This document shows positions 1 through 18,976 of a stretch of 64,000 nucleotides of DNA, piece after piece. Position 1 is the first letter of the stretch. Every line of letters starts with the position of its first letter. The position numbers were made by a program, and so were the translations under genes. A model generated the notes under the pieces. That model searched no databases, was not told the DNA's origin, and worked only from the letters and a program-made list of their open reading frames with translations. This DNA comes from Ramazzottius varieornatus (Eukaryota; Tardigrada; Eutardigrada; Parachela; Ramazzottiidae): NCBI GenBank assembly GCA_001949185.1, contig BDGG01000002.1, forward strand, positions 1,571,145 through 1,635,144, in the 5' to 3' direction.

Positions 1-340
1 ATCGTACAACGGTAGGTCCATTAAGCAGTGTGACCTCAACGTCTGGGCGCCCAAAGTGGATTAGGTCATGTAGTTTTCGTACTGTGTTGTGTATGGTAAT
101 ACACGACACCGATGAGGCAGATCGAACGAACTATTTTTCGAAACTATGCAAATATTATAGACCGTTTTTCGCAATATCTTCCAAAGAAGCAACCTTCAAA
201 TGTTCTTCTCTAAGCGTCGTAAGACAAGCTTCCTGGCTCTCCAGTGTATTGCGGCAGAATAGTTCACTGAAGAATGTTATTCCTCGGTTTTTGCACGATT
301 TACAAAGCTTTTTCATATGGCTGCGGCTGGTTATCAAGAA
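1..340 (-). CDS. possible 3' part of an unidentified gene running off the left edge
   Basis: Two stretches on the minus strand look weakly coding. One is an open frame at about 155-337, rich in Cys and charged residues, which contains KKLCKSCKNRG. The other is an open frame from the edge to about 85 that contains HDLIHFGRPDVEVTLLNGP, preceded by a possible acceptor (CACAG). A plausible donor (AAG/GTTGCT) near 205 could join them. I do not recognise the protein. Because transcription runs toward position 1, any remaining exons lie outside the window. This could equally be chance open sequence. Confidence 0.22.
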
Positions 341-731
341 TGCCGCCCATTGACGTCATCGTAACTTCAGCTATGCAGCTCAAACATCCGTCCATCCCGG
401 CTGCTTAAGGGAAAAGGATGGCTTCCCAACACCTAACTGTGGAAGACCTGTGCATTTTGAGGTACTGTGGGCACGCAGTGGGCGGCTTAACCGCAATCCC
501 ACGCTTCCGTTCCATAATAGCTTCTTTTGGGTCCGACCTACACTCTATACCGTCAGTAGCTGCGGCATTTCTTCCTGCAATCCAGGAGGGTACATTAGGC
601 TAATCACGACGCGGTAGAGCCCGCTACTAACTTGTCTGCGATCAGAATGAGTACACCGCAACGAGAGCCCATTGGACGTATCAGTCAGGAGTTCAGCTTG
701 AAAACTTTTCCCCACTGATCAATTTACCAAG
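341..731. other. 5' flank of the receptor guanylate cyclase gene
   Basis: No gene is recognised here. A 61-codon open frame (418-603, +) has no family resemblance and no clear splice links. The stretch presumably holds the promoter and 5' UTR of the cyclase gene, whose ATG is at 732. No convincing TATA box was seen. Confidence 0.3.
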
Positions 732-9599
<8,868 letters not shown>

Positions 9600-10101
9600 C
9601 ATAGGCAATAAGCTCTGCTCTTTTCTCGACAACTTCATATGCGTGTATGAATAGTAATCGTGTATAATAGTAACCCATGAAGATTCCGTTAATGAACCGT
9701 CATATGTACATTCATTTCGCACTATTTCTTGAAATTCATCATATACGTGGCAGATTGATAGAAAAAATGTTGATCCGCAACTTGAATGCGCTCTTCTGAA
9801 GTCAACGCGTACACACATGGTTCTCACTGTACATCCCCGCACTCTGATATTCGCAATTAAGCATGTTACGGCGTGTGCGTATGAACTGTACAGCGTACAT
9901 TAATCGCACTAGACTTTGTCCAGTGATAAAATTTTTAAACGGCACATCATTCGTGAAAAATCGAGCATTCCAACAGCTGTTCGACCAGCTTTCGTGCTTT
10001 GACCACAGTCCAATTGGTTATCGGTTTGGTGCACGAGAAAACAGCGACAGCGTCGTCCTTCGTATGTTCTGACTTCAATTTCTGCAAACATCTTCCCGGA
10101 A
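9600..10101. other. intergenic, cyclase 3' side to Kelch gene
   Basis: About 500 bp. No gene, structured repeat or clear control site was recognised. It holds the 3' UTR of the cyclase gene and the upstream region of the Kelch gene. Confidence 0.5.
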
Positions 10102-11639
10102 ATGGAACACTCGATCTTCTTGGTGGGTAAGTTTATTCAATTTATCTTGGGAATGCTACTGAACGAATAGCGTACATGAGCCGATCAGTTATCATCGTGA
10201 GTGACAGCCACACATCCTACTTCGAATTCCGGTCCGATACTGCATCTAACGTAAGGTACGTGCTGTTGTGTCACACACAGGCGGATACCATCTGGATGCG
10301 GATGTTTGCTCTGTCAAAGTTTTTGAGCTCGACTTGCGCAACGAGCAATGGATAGAGTCGTGTGAGATCCCGAGAACGTGCACAGTAAACTGCGGGGCTT
10401 CGCTGTCCAACGGCGAGATCTACATCTTCGGAGGACATGACAGTATTTCTGGCGAAACTTCAACCTCCATCGATAGGTGTGCGATCTCCCAACCCGAATT
10501 GCCTGTATGGGTGGACGATCTAGGAGAGAATAACCCGTTGGTGTTTGCAGGTTTAACTTCGCCAATAAAAAGTGGACTGAATGGGCAAGTATCCCCAGCG
10601 TGATGTTCCTGAACAGCGTCGTGTTTGCGGAAGAAGACTCCAGTTTTTACTTTAGTGGAGACCTCACTGGGGTACGTACGTCCGGGAGTGTTCTCTGTAA
10701 TCTCATTCCAATTACCTTTTCCTCTCCAGACGACCTCAGAAAGCGGAATGCGTCGCGACACCGAAACTTTACTTCGACCATCAGCCGATGAGCTGTGGTG
10801 GAAGGACCGGCAAGGTGTGATCCATCTTACAGCACGTGACTACAATATAAGATTAATGTCCAAACAGCTCCACGATCCAGATGCATTTCAGCTGGGATCT
10901 TCCACGCTCCAGGTAGTAAGCTGTGGAGGATATCACCTGATACGCAGAAGTCCCAAGAGGTCCCTACGAAAACTACTTTGATGGACGCACCAATCACTCT
11001 CATCAGCGAAAGTTCCGTCTTCAGTTGTGGTGGATTTGACGGTTAGTAACACCAGCAACCAGAATTCGCAACCCAATGCACTCAAGCTAAGGTACTGCAG
11101 CGTAGCGTAATCTGTTGCCTATTGTAACAGAAGCCGGGACAGCTTCAGCATCGAGTTCCGTGATACACAGCCTGCATTCGGCACCCTGCACCTCCAAAAA
11201 GACTTCCGCTCTTCTGGTTCCTCGCGGATCACATGGGTTGATAAGGTGCGCGGCACATGTGTACGCTGTGGGAGGAACCTGGAGGTACGTTTGTACCCGT
11301 TGGTGAATATCGGCTGAAAAGACATTCAATAATATAAGCCAAGGGGCTCAGTACAAACGATGGATGATTTCTTCTCCGGACAGATTGGGCGGGCGCAGGT
11401 CCTTCCGTAGTTGCGAAGTGTATGATACCCACCGAAACCAGTGGTTCTTCTCTCCGAAAATGAGCCAGCCTCGTCGCAACTTCGGCCTTACAAGTCGCGG
11501 AAACCAGCTAATCGTTTTTGGTGGCTTCGATGGAGAGAAGGGGATCTTCTTCGATGGCGAGTTCCATGACGTCAGAACCGGAAGTTGGCGAAAAGGACCG
11601 GATGTTCCGAGTCTTCTATGGAATTATGCCATAGCTTGA
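10102..11639 (+). CDS. Kelch-repeat protein, 7 exons, 338 aa
   Basis: Exons: 10102-10126, 10281-10476, 10551-10671, 10730-10912, 10960-11041, 11131-11284, 11384-11639 (339 codons in frame). The 25-base first exon is needed because joining it gives MEHSIFLVGGYHLDADV, a proper Kelch blade start. Further blades show EIYIFGGHDS, VFSCGGFDG, HVYAVGGTW and QLIVFGGFDGE, with Trp residues (NEQW, NKKW, RNQWF, TGSW) at Kelch spacing. About six blades would form a single beta-propeller, which is a protein-interaction scaffold. No BTB or BACK domain is encoded, unlike KLHL proteins, so it is a stand-alone propeller. The exact partner and role cannot be told. It lies 500 bp downstream of the cyclase gene on the same strand. 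Confidence 0.88.
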
Positions 11640-12144
11640 TTTCCTCCCCTCAGTCAAGCCATGACTGTCGTTTTATTTGTCGTAGTGGTTTACAGTATTA
11701 GCCGTACGAGCTTTCGGGATACGTAAATAGGTCTAGCTGTACTGTGGCGCTCGTAGTTTATCGCTCGTTCGACCACGTGAACGGCAAGATTGATGACATC
11801 CGGGTGGCTGTCTGTCAGCAGCTGATTAAGATTACACTGTGCATTGATAAATTATCACATGGTTGAGTGCGCGACAAATCAATGAGCACTACAGTCCTGA
11901 ACCTTCTATAAAGCCATGCTTCCTGTCGGAAGCTGCGCGGGGTCTTTTTCCGCACCAGAAAATGGCTAATAAGGCCAACATCGCCATCTGTAGGGGACAC
12001 ACGATTCCGGCACGGCCCTGACTTTGTGCGTTGTGCATACCGTGCGCATGGTTAAGATGTCATTCTGTCGGTTACAGAGAGCAAGAGTACGATCTTCTTC
12101 ATTTCCTGGCTCCTTCTTCTCGCAGGTTATCTTTTGTGAATACC
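11640..12144. other. intergenic, holding a short MITE
   Basis: Between the Kelch and HTH/homeodomain genes. The only recognisable item is the inverted repeat at 11742-11894. The last 100 bp are presumably the promoter and 5' UTR of the downstream gene. Confidence 0.5.
11742..11894. mobile_element. TA-associated MITE related to 61696-61811
   Basis: The left end CTGTGGCGCTCGTAGTTTAT pairs imperfectly with the right end, which reads CTGTAGTGCTCATTGATTTG when reverse complemented. The motif TTGAGTGCGCGA followed by ATGAGCACTA is shared with 61781-61811, so both are copies of one short element family. Confidence 0.6.
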
Positions 12145-14102
12145 ATGGGCAAGCGTGGACCAAAGTGTAAAGTGTCGGAGGACAACGTACAGAAGGCAGC
12201 GGAGCTATATCAAGCAGGACAATCCCATCGAGCCATCGCAAAAGAGCTCAACGTCTCCGAAACCAATATTCGACGCATCCTCAAGACCCACGGTATTCCT
12301 AAACGGGACCGCAAGCGCGTCACCATACTCTCATCGGAAGGAGAAATCGCCCTGGTCAATTACATCAACAGCCAGAGCGATTTTGAAGGAACATATCGAG
12401 ATCTTATTGAACTTATGAAACACTTCACAGATCAAAACGGTGAGTTAGGGCTGGCAGTGCATTGATTGGAACTAAAACTTGAAATAGGACGTATCAGCCC
12501 TGTAGTGCCAAAAGACGCAGGTGTTCACGTGGTCCTTGGATCTTTATGTTGGGTCGCGTGACATTCTGCGCCGTGTCATCTGGGTCTGAAGTCTACCATG
12601 CATTTTCGCGTAAGACAGAATTCCTTTGAATGATGTCACGCTTCGTGGGTGTTGGTGCGGTTGATTGCCTTCGTTCCGTTGCAGGTTGGAATTGTCCCTA
12701 CACGTATTCTTGGCGCGACCACTTCCGGGCCCGGCACGCTGAGCGTCTTTCAGAGAAAATGTTGAAACTTCTCAGCAAAGGGGGAGGTGGGTCAACCGGT
12801 AGCTTGGCTGTCGAGACTCTTGAAGAACTGACAGAGATTGCCAGAGCAGTGCGCGGTGCCGACGCCTTGGTCTTTCGTCAGGTAGAACCCGACTTTCCTG
12901 TCGTTGACCACTCTGTGGGTCCCAAGACTCCTAGTGTATGGAAAAAGAAAAAGATCTCACCAGTTGAACGAGCCATCAGAGAATCGAAGAAAGCATTCAT
13001 GAAAGCAGGAATGAACAAAGAGGAAGCGCTGGATTTGCTGGTCCGTCTTAAAGTTCCAGGTGAGTCTAGTATTGACAAGTGCTCAGGTCTTCCCAGATAT
13101 GTCGATAGTACATCATTTTGCTTTTACAGACGTGCTGGCGAAGGTTGTCGCGAAACAAGTTCAGGTCCAGCAGAACTCCCACCTACCGCAGGGTGCGACA
13201 AACGAAGCCAGCGCGGACGTGGTGGCAGCTGCCATGAGCAACGTCTTCGGAGAGACGCAGATGGAGCCTCATACCCTGCAGCAAATAAACCAAGTTCATC
13301 AGCAGCAGAACCTCCAAAGTTCCTCGACCGAAGGCCTCTTCGTTGTCCTCCATGAACCTGTCCCTACGCCCAGAAAGCCTGTCGCACGGAAAAACCCACA
13401 AAAGAAGAACCAAATCCAGACAAACGAACTCGGTAACACCAACACAAGTTCGTCACCAAGTTCTAATTAGTACTGCATTCAACAAGATACGTCTGGTTTT
13501 TCAGAGAAATGTTTCGCACGAAGTCCTGTCTGTGGAGACATTCGCGCCAAAAATCTGGCGGATGCTTTACAACTAACTCCGGAGCAAGTGATATACTGGT
13601 AGGTGGCTCGTCCCCACTGTTCTTGTGCGGGAGTGCGGCAAACAAACTCGACAAGATTGTCCTCTCAAGCGACGCACGTTTTCAGTTTTACAGCAAGAAA
13701 CCTTGCGCCACTTCTAGAATAATCAGTGTCGAGTTAGATTGCTGGGTACCATATTTCGAGAGGAAGGGTTACGAGGTGCTCCGCACGGAAATATCCACCG
13801 GTCGTGGAGATATCCACCGGGTCCTTACGTTATATTTCAGCGTAAATACCCGGTGGATATCTCTACGTCCGGTGGATAGTTCCGTGCCGAGCACCTCGTA
13901 ATTCGAACGGTTGTCTGACTTTGCCGTTTCTCACAGGTTTCACAATACGGCACGACAGCGAAGGAAGAAGGTTGAACCAGCGGAAGTTCTGGAGATGCAG
14001 GAAGACGCTGGTCTACCTGAGGACTTTACTCAGTTGAGCCAGGAACAGCAGCATCAGCTCTTGCTGCAGCATGTCTCTAACCCATCAGACTATGTCTTCT
14101 AA
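12145..14102 (+). CDS. HTH + Myb-like + homeodomain DNA-binding protein, 5 exons, 410 aa
   Basis: Exons: 12145-12439, 12685-13059, 13130-13432, 13505-13598, 13937-14102 (411 codons in frame). Residues about 10-58 form an HTH (AELYQAGQSHRAIAKELNVS, then NIRRILKTHG). Residues about 62-125 look Myb-like, with SSEGEIALVNYI and then YSWRDHFRARHAERL. The middle is Gln-rich and includes a basic KKKKISPVERAIRE stretch. Residues about 308-367 read as a divergent homeodomain: ELEKCF in helix 1, then LADALQLTPEQVIYWFHNTA followed by RQRRKK, which fits the W-F-x-N-x-x-x-R core of helix 3. The last intron splits the Trp codon of helix 3. It is probably nuclear. No named family could be assigned with confidence. 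A telomere-binding role is possible from the Myb/homeodomain mix but is only a guess. Confidence 0.82.
13769..13901. mobile_element. foldback MITE in the homeodomain intron
   Basis: This is a nearly full-length palindrome. TTACGAGGTGCTC at the left pairs with GAGCACCTCGTAA at the right, and the stem continues through ATATCCACCGG and GGAGATATCCACCGGG with their complements. The loop is about 20 bp. No clear target duplication was seen. It lies in the intron of the HTH/homeodomain gene, so in RNA it would form a long hairpin. Confidence 0.85.
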
Positions 14103-14532
14103 GTACTGGGGGGTCGCTTGTGGTCACTTAACTCAAACTAAGGGGTTGGAAGGTACCGTGACACTCGTTGTTTTGTGATCAGAAGCTTTCAGGATTGTTG
14201 ATTTCGTTGTTGTGTCGACAGGATCGATTGAGTGTCGACAGGATCGATCTGCCATTCTTCTCGCAATTATTCAATTGAATTTCCTCGCTGTTTGCCTTCT
14301 GTCATATCCTAGTCAGCCGTAGTTCCTGTTTGCTGTAAAGTGAACGTCTCTTTCTCTGGAGAGCACTAAATGTCGCAACTAAACCGGATTCTAACTTCGT
14401 CCGGGTCGGTTTCTGATTTAAAATAAGCGTCGCTGGCTCTTCGTGACTTGCGGCAGTTGAGACTTGAGAGTAATTCTCCTTCGTCTAATCGGTCGGAAAT
14501 TTCCCTGTGATCGCAAGATTTCACGAACTAAC
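14103..14532. other. intergenic, upstream of the cysteine-rich peptide gene
   Basis: A short tandem duplication of GAGTGTCGACAGGATCGAT occurs near 14212-14246. No gene was seen. The region probably includes the promoter of the secreted peptide gene. Confidence 0.5.
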
Positions 14533-15078
14533 ATGGTTTATTCCATCTGCAGGGCTTTCTTGGCCGTCGCGGCCTGCATGGTTTTCTTCGCTTTCTCCGC
14601 GTTTGGTCAGACCAACACCACATCACAAGCCGCTACAACTGTCCCCATCGTGATGCTGAACACGACGTTTGCAGGCAAGTTCGATCCTCAAATTTGACTT
14701 CAATCTCGATGCTTTTTTGGTAATCTTCGCAACTACAATATTAGGACTGTAACGATACGATTCTCCTTCTCAGGTAGCAAATCGAAGTCGACCGCGGTAC
14801 CGACCATTCCGAAGGAACTCATCGTCTCCATGCCTCAAGCTCGCGAAGATGACAGCAAGGCTTCCCGACCGATCGACGTGGACTTTTCTTCGGCAATCAA
14901 CGACGACCTCGTAGCGTTAGACCAGCTTTCCAACGAAGATCCCTCCGACATTCCTCCTCCTCGCCAAGACGACCATATCTCCTGCCGCCGATTCTGTCGT
15001 CGTTTCTGTCGCGACAGCGATGACAGTCTGTCTTGCCAAGATCGATGCAAGCCTACGTGTCGTCTAGCCCGTCTATAA
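14533..15078 (+). CDS. secreted six-cysteine peptide precursor, 2 exons, 148 aa
   Basis: Exons 14533-14674 and 14774-15078 give 149 codons. The start ATG leads into a strong signal peptide (RAFLAVAACMVFFAFSAFGQ, residues about 8-27). Next come a Thr/Ser-rich, acidic spacer and a C-terminal domain of about 35 residues with all six cysteines. Their spacing is symmetric: C-x3-C-x3-C-x8-C-x3-C-x3-C (CRRFCRRFC, then CQDRCKPTC). Such CxxxC pairs are typical of helical hairpins held by disulfides (1-6, 2-5, 3-4). The fold is inferred from spacing only. Basic residues (RR, LARL) flank the domain, so processing is possible. The intron uses a GC donor (CAG/GCAAGT) rather than GT. I do not recognise a homologue. 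It could be a signalling, defence or structural peptide. Confidence 0.75.
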
Positions 15079-15127
15079 CTCGTAAACTTTGTTGTCTTAT
15101 GCCTTCACGAATGACCACCGTCTAATG

Positions 15128-15337
15128 TTACTTTAAAGTGCCAATGATGCGGGACAGTTTGGATCCTGGTGCGTGTAAAAAGACCGCGCGCATGGTGGGT
15201 GAAATATCTGGTCAACGTGTGTATCGATCAGCTGATCGCTATGACATGACACATAACAGCCAAAACGGCGCGTACCGGGGGATTCTTTACGCGGACCCGG
15301 ACCAATCTTGTCCCAATTCATTGGCACTTTAAAGTAA
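15128..15337. mobile_element. foldback MITE, 210 bp
   Basis: The terminal inverted repeat TTACTTTAAAGTGCCAATGA and its complement are perfect over 20 bp. Pairing continues imperfectly inward (GGGACA, TTGG..CC.GG, CGTAAA). The element lies just downstream of the secreted peptide gene. Confidence 0.85.
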
Positions 15338-15584
15338 TCCAGGACATTTCCAGAGATTTCCGAATTTATCAAACGTCAGTTGTTTTATCACTCTTGTCAA
15401 TTTTACGCCGGTTTGTCTGTAAACAACCGTGGCGGAAACTACCAGAAAAATAAATCCCTACCGTTGAAAGAACGTAAAACTGACAGACGGGATAAAAGTC
15501 AAGGTTAACTGTGGAACATCTGGACATAGTAGAAAGAGTTGAGCACAATAGTGTGTAAGGAAAAAAACGGAATGCAGAAAATGC
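15338..15584. other. intergenic between convergent genes
   Basis: A short stretch between the peptide gene (+) and FAN1 (-). Nothing is recognised beyond the flanking MITE. Confidence 0.4.
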
Positions 15585-18358
15585 TTATTGATCGTAAGAG
15601 TTAGTAGAAAGAGATCGTTTCAGTTTCTTGGAGCCAGTCGCCACCACATGACAGACTTCCACATCAATGCCCAAATCCATCAGGAAGTCTATCCAGATTC
15701 GCTGCTTGTGTGAGAGCTGATCGTTTGGTCCTTTCACTTCTATCACTTTTATCTTTCGGCTTTGGGGATTCCACACTGTCAAGTCTGGGAAACCCGATCG
15801 AACTGATCCATAGTCGGTTGCGTACCTGCGAACAAGCTCAAGATCAGTTCACTTACAACTTCTTCGGAAACCAGTCTCACCTTTCCATCAGTTTCTCCAG
15901 CTGCTTCGGGCTGAAACACTGGACGAAACCAACGAGGTGCTCGACCGACTTGAAACGATCCCAGTTGATCAGCACTGTGTACTTATTCGTATGAGCTTCC
16001 CAAGTTTCTTTGGCGAGGTTGGCCAACTTTTCGATGGTCAGTTCAGAGATCTCTTTGAGCCTGGACTTGATTACAGCTTCGCGCGAGTTGAAAAAACTCG
16101 AGCAGGCAAGATCCAGAGGGGCCGCTTGGAAATTTGAGCGAAAAACATTAGGAACCGACTCGCAGTAAATCACATCCCAGAAAAAGATGCCGTAGAGACA
16201 GCGGAAGAGAGTTCCTTCGTCATGGACACCTGAAAGAGGCACAATGGGAAGCACTTCCGGTTGAATAGAAGCCAGGGGAGAGCCAACTGAGCCTCCGCTA
16301 CCCACTACCACGGTTTCAAGCCTAATGAACCAATCTGGCTGAGAAAACCAGACCGAACCGAGTCAACTAAAACTAAGACATTTTACGGAATTCCACTGGT
16401 TACCTTCCGGGAAGTCGTGCTTCCGGTAGTTCTCCAAGGCCAGTTCTTCGACACTTGCAGCCAGAACATCCACCTCATGCGAGAGGAACGTCGTCTTCCC
16501 TTTGCCCATCTTCTCCGTCGGGCACAGTCTTCCACAAATCTGCACCGTTGCCCCTCTCTTCACCGACATCGTGGCTTCCTTGCACTTGTCCACTTCCTTC
16601 CTGGTGGCAGCGGACAGCTGTTTTACTGATCTCCTTAGCCTATCACACAGCTCTAGCCGTTGATAGGGTCTCAAGCACGGATCTCTGATGCCTTTCAGCA
16701 GCATCTTGGCTGAAGCGTCGGGTCGTTTGTCCAGACGAAGAAGAAGGATGGTCACACGGTTGTACCATTTGCCTCGGTGGTGTGGAACGTAGACTTCTTG
16801 ATCTAACAGCTGCATGTATCCGTTCAAGGCATCGCTCTTATCCCCTAACCTCTCCAAACATTCTAACCCTATCTCGAGAACTTTCGTATAATGGTAACCT
16901 GCTGAGAAGCGTCGTTTGTAAGGTGGAAGTGCGCTCATCTCTTTAGTCAGTTTTTCGTCGTCGACGAGCTTTTCCCAGACTGGGAGTGTTTTGTAGTACA
17001 AAACTTTTCCTTTCTCGTACCTACTTCTCTCGAAAGACGTGAAGGCTTCATCGAGAGCTTCTCGAGCTGCTTCGAAGGCCAGAAAGGCGTCGAGAGAGGG
17101 GAAGAGCTTGTCATCGAAGTGGACTTTGAACGTGGGGAATGTCAGGTTATCGATGTGAAGTTGCAGGAGACCGAAGATGGGATTCTGCCCGATGATGGTG
17201 GAAAATCCAGCTGTGGCCTGGAAGAGCGATAGGAAGTGAAGGAAGACTTGTCTTCGCTTTGGCTCAACCCTGCAAAGAGAAGGAACACGCCAAGCTACCA
17301 ACGGTCACTTCCGGCGGGAAGTACGCCCACCGGCCGTTGCATTCAATGCGGGGCTAAAGGTTTCCTACGCCCTGCGCACCTACAGTGTAGGCAAATAAGG
17401 TACTCTAAGAGGGGCAAGGCCAGAATCGACGTGACGTAGAAGCAAACAGCTGATCAAGCTGCAATCCAGAGACGTGAACTGCCGCTTGATCTGCTGATTA
17501 CTTGGAGCCGGAGTTTCTACGTCACTTGTCGAAAACTCGATTTTGGCCCTCCCCCTTTTAGAGTAACTTAATTGCCCACACTGTACCCCTATCCCGCTTG
17601 ATAGAACAAAAGCGCGACCACGTCACAAAAATCAGCTGTTCAATCAAATTATTTGATCACGCAGAGGTGTTTTAGCCGAAAAAAAGTCGCAGAAGTGTTT
17701 TATCGGAGCAGATTTTCCCAGAGGTAATGAAGCTTTGTACACGATGTACAGCAACGCCTGCAGATCGAACTTACCGGTGAATATTGGTGAGCATTTCAGC
17801 CGCTTTCCTGTGAATAATTTCTCGAAGAGGCACTCCAAACGGCGTTCTCTGCTCCTTAACTTTCTTCATCAGCAGTTTGACGATCTCTTCCCTGCTCGAC
17901 ACACTCGTTCCCACTTTAAAACTCTTTGACAGGTCCTTCAACTGCGCTAGTGAGAGCATCCCCAGCAGCTGATCCAAAGAGGTACGTGGTAGGTTTCGCT
18001 CAAGGAAGCCAGCTTCCACCAGCGACTTGAGCAGCCCGTTCAACGCTTCAGTCCCACCAAACTCCGTCTCGTATCGCATCCGCTCTCGCCTGATCCACGC
18101 GTGCTTGCGTAGGAAAAGTCTAACGTATAGACGTTGAAGGGATGTGTCAAGCTGTTCGAAGGTTTGGACAGTGGATGAGAAGACAGGATCACCTTCAAAG
18201 ATGTGCTGGAAGCTGCTGTCCTTAAGAGTGTTCCGTATGATCCAGACAAAGTTTTCCAAGTAGTATGGTAGCTTGATTGCTGGATCGTCGGAGAGGTCGT
18301 CCACTGTGGCTTGTCCTTCCCACGAAGCGTCAATCTCGATAATTCCGATATCTCCCAT
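15585..18358 (-). CDS. FAN1: Fanconi-associated nuclease 1, N-terminally short form, 4 exons, 700 aa
   Basis: Structure-specific 5' flap endonuclease/exonuclease for DNA interstrand crosslink repair, acting in the nucleus. Exons: 18358-17775, 17269-16404, 16292-15881, 15825-15585 (701 codons in frame). The N-terminal part has [11 protein letters not shown] and [18 protein letters not shown], typical of the FAN1 SAP region. The central exon is the TPR-like helical domain. The C-terminal VRR-NUC domain has [17 protein letters not shown], then [16 protein letters not shown], so the Glu and the PD..EVK catalytic residues are intact. Human FAN1 has 1017 residues. The missing part is the N terminus with the UBZ4 ubiquitin-binding finger. 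The second in-frame ATG was taken as the start (MGDIGIIEI). An upstream exon cannot be excluded, but none was seen in the 600 bp above. Confidence 0.93.
17382..17585. mobile_element. TA-flanked MITE in FAN1 intron 1
   Basis: The sequence is an inverted repeat of about 200 bp. The left end TACAGTGTAGGCAAATAAGG and the right end TTAATTGCCCACACTGTA are complementary with few mismatches, and pairing continues through AGAGGGGCAAGGCCAGAATCGA. CAGTG ends with TA at both borders suggest a Tc1/mariner-type element. Confidence 0.85.
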
Positions 18359-18976
18359 CGCATCGCATTGACACAAGCTCCTAGATTAACCGGCTTAGAT
18401 CCTCAACCTGCAGCCAGAACAGTCCGAGCACAGCGAGCTTGAAACCAACGAAGCAGCAGGAAGATCGAAGAAAGATCGGAGAAAAACCACATCAATCGCT
18501 TGCTTGTCGTTTCCACTTTCCACTAGAGAAAGAGCAGTTACAGCTCCACTTTACGCAACTCGAACTATCAAGTCAATCAAGTCGTACTTCACCATTTCAT
18601 TTATAATGGGAATTCCAGTCCGAGTCTAATCGCCGGATTTCCACTTGCAGAGTTTACTCGTACTAAGTGCAGAGGCAGGAAGTTCTCCTCGGAATGCCTC
18701 AACGCTCTTCTCTCAAGGACCTCAATGTTGGTTTCCGATCGCTTTTACTTCATCCGAAGTGATCCAAACCCTTCCAAAGTTCCGTGTTGCTTGTGGTCAA
18801 ATTTTTCGTTGAAGAAAAACGTACCCCCGTATAGAAGAGGACTTAGAAAAGCAGGAAACGGTTGGCATAAAACTGTATTAAATAATTTCCGGCCAGATCA
18901 TCGTCCAAGAAATTCGGTTTCCAAAACTGTTCGCAAAACGACATTCAATGACAACGAAAAGATATAATGCAGTCAC
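18359..18976. other. intergenic between FAN1 and TBCC (both minus)
   Basis: About 620 bp. It must contain the FAN1 promoter and the TBCC 3' UTR. No UBZ-type zinc finger exon (CxxC..H..C) was seen here. No repeats were recognised. Confidence 0.5.

Noticed and set aside
15585-18358. Horizontal transfer of the FAN1 gene
   Set aside because: Bacterial FAN1 exists, but this gene has four introns and sequence blocks close to the animal protein, so vertical descent is simpler.
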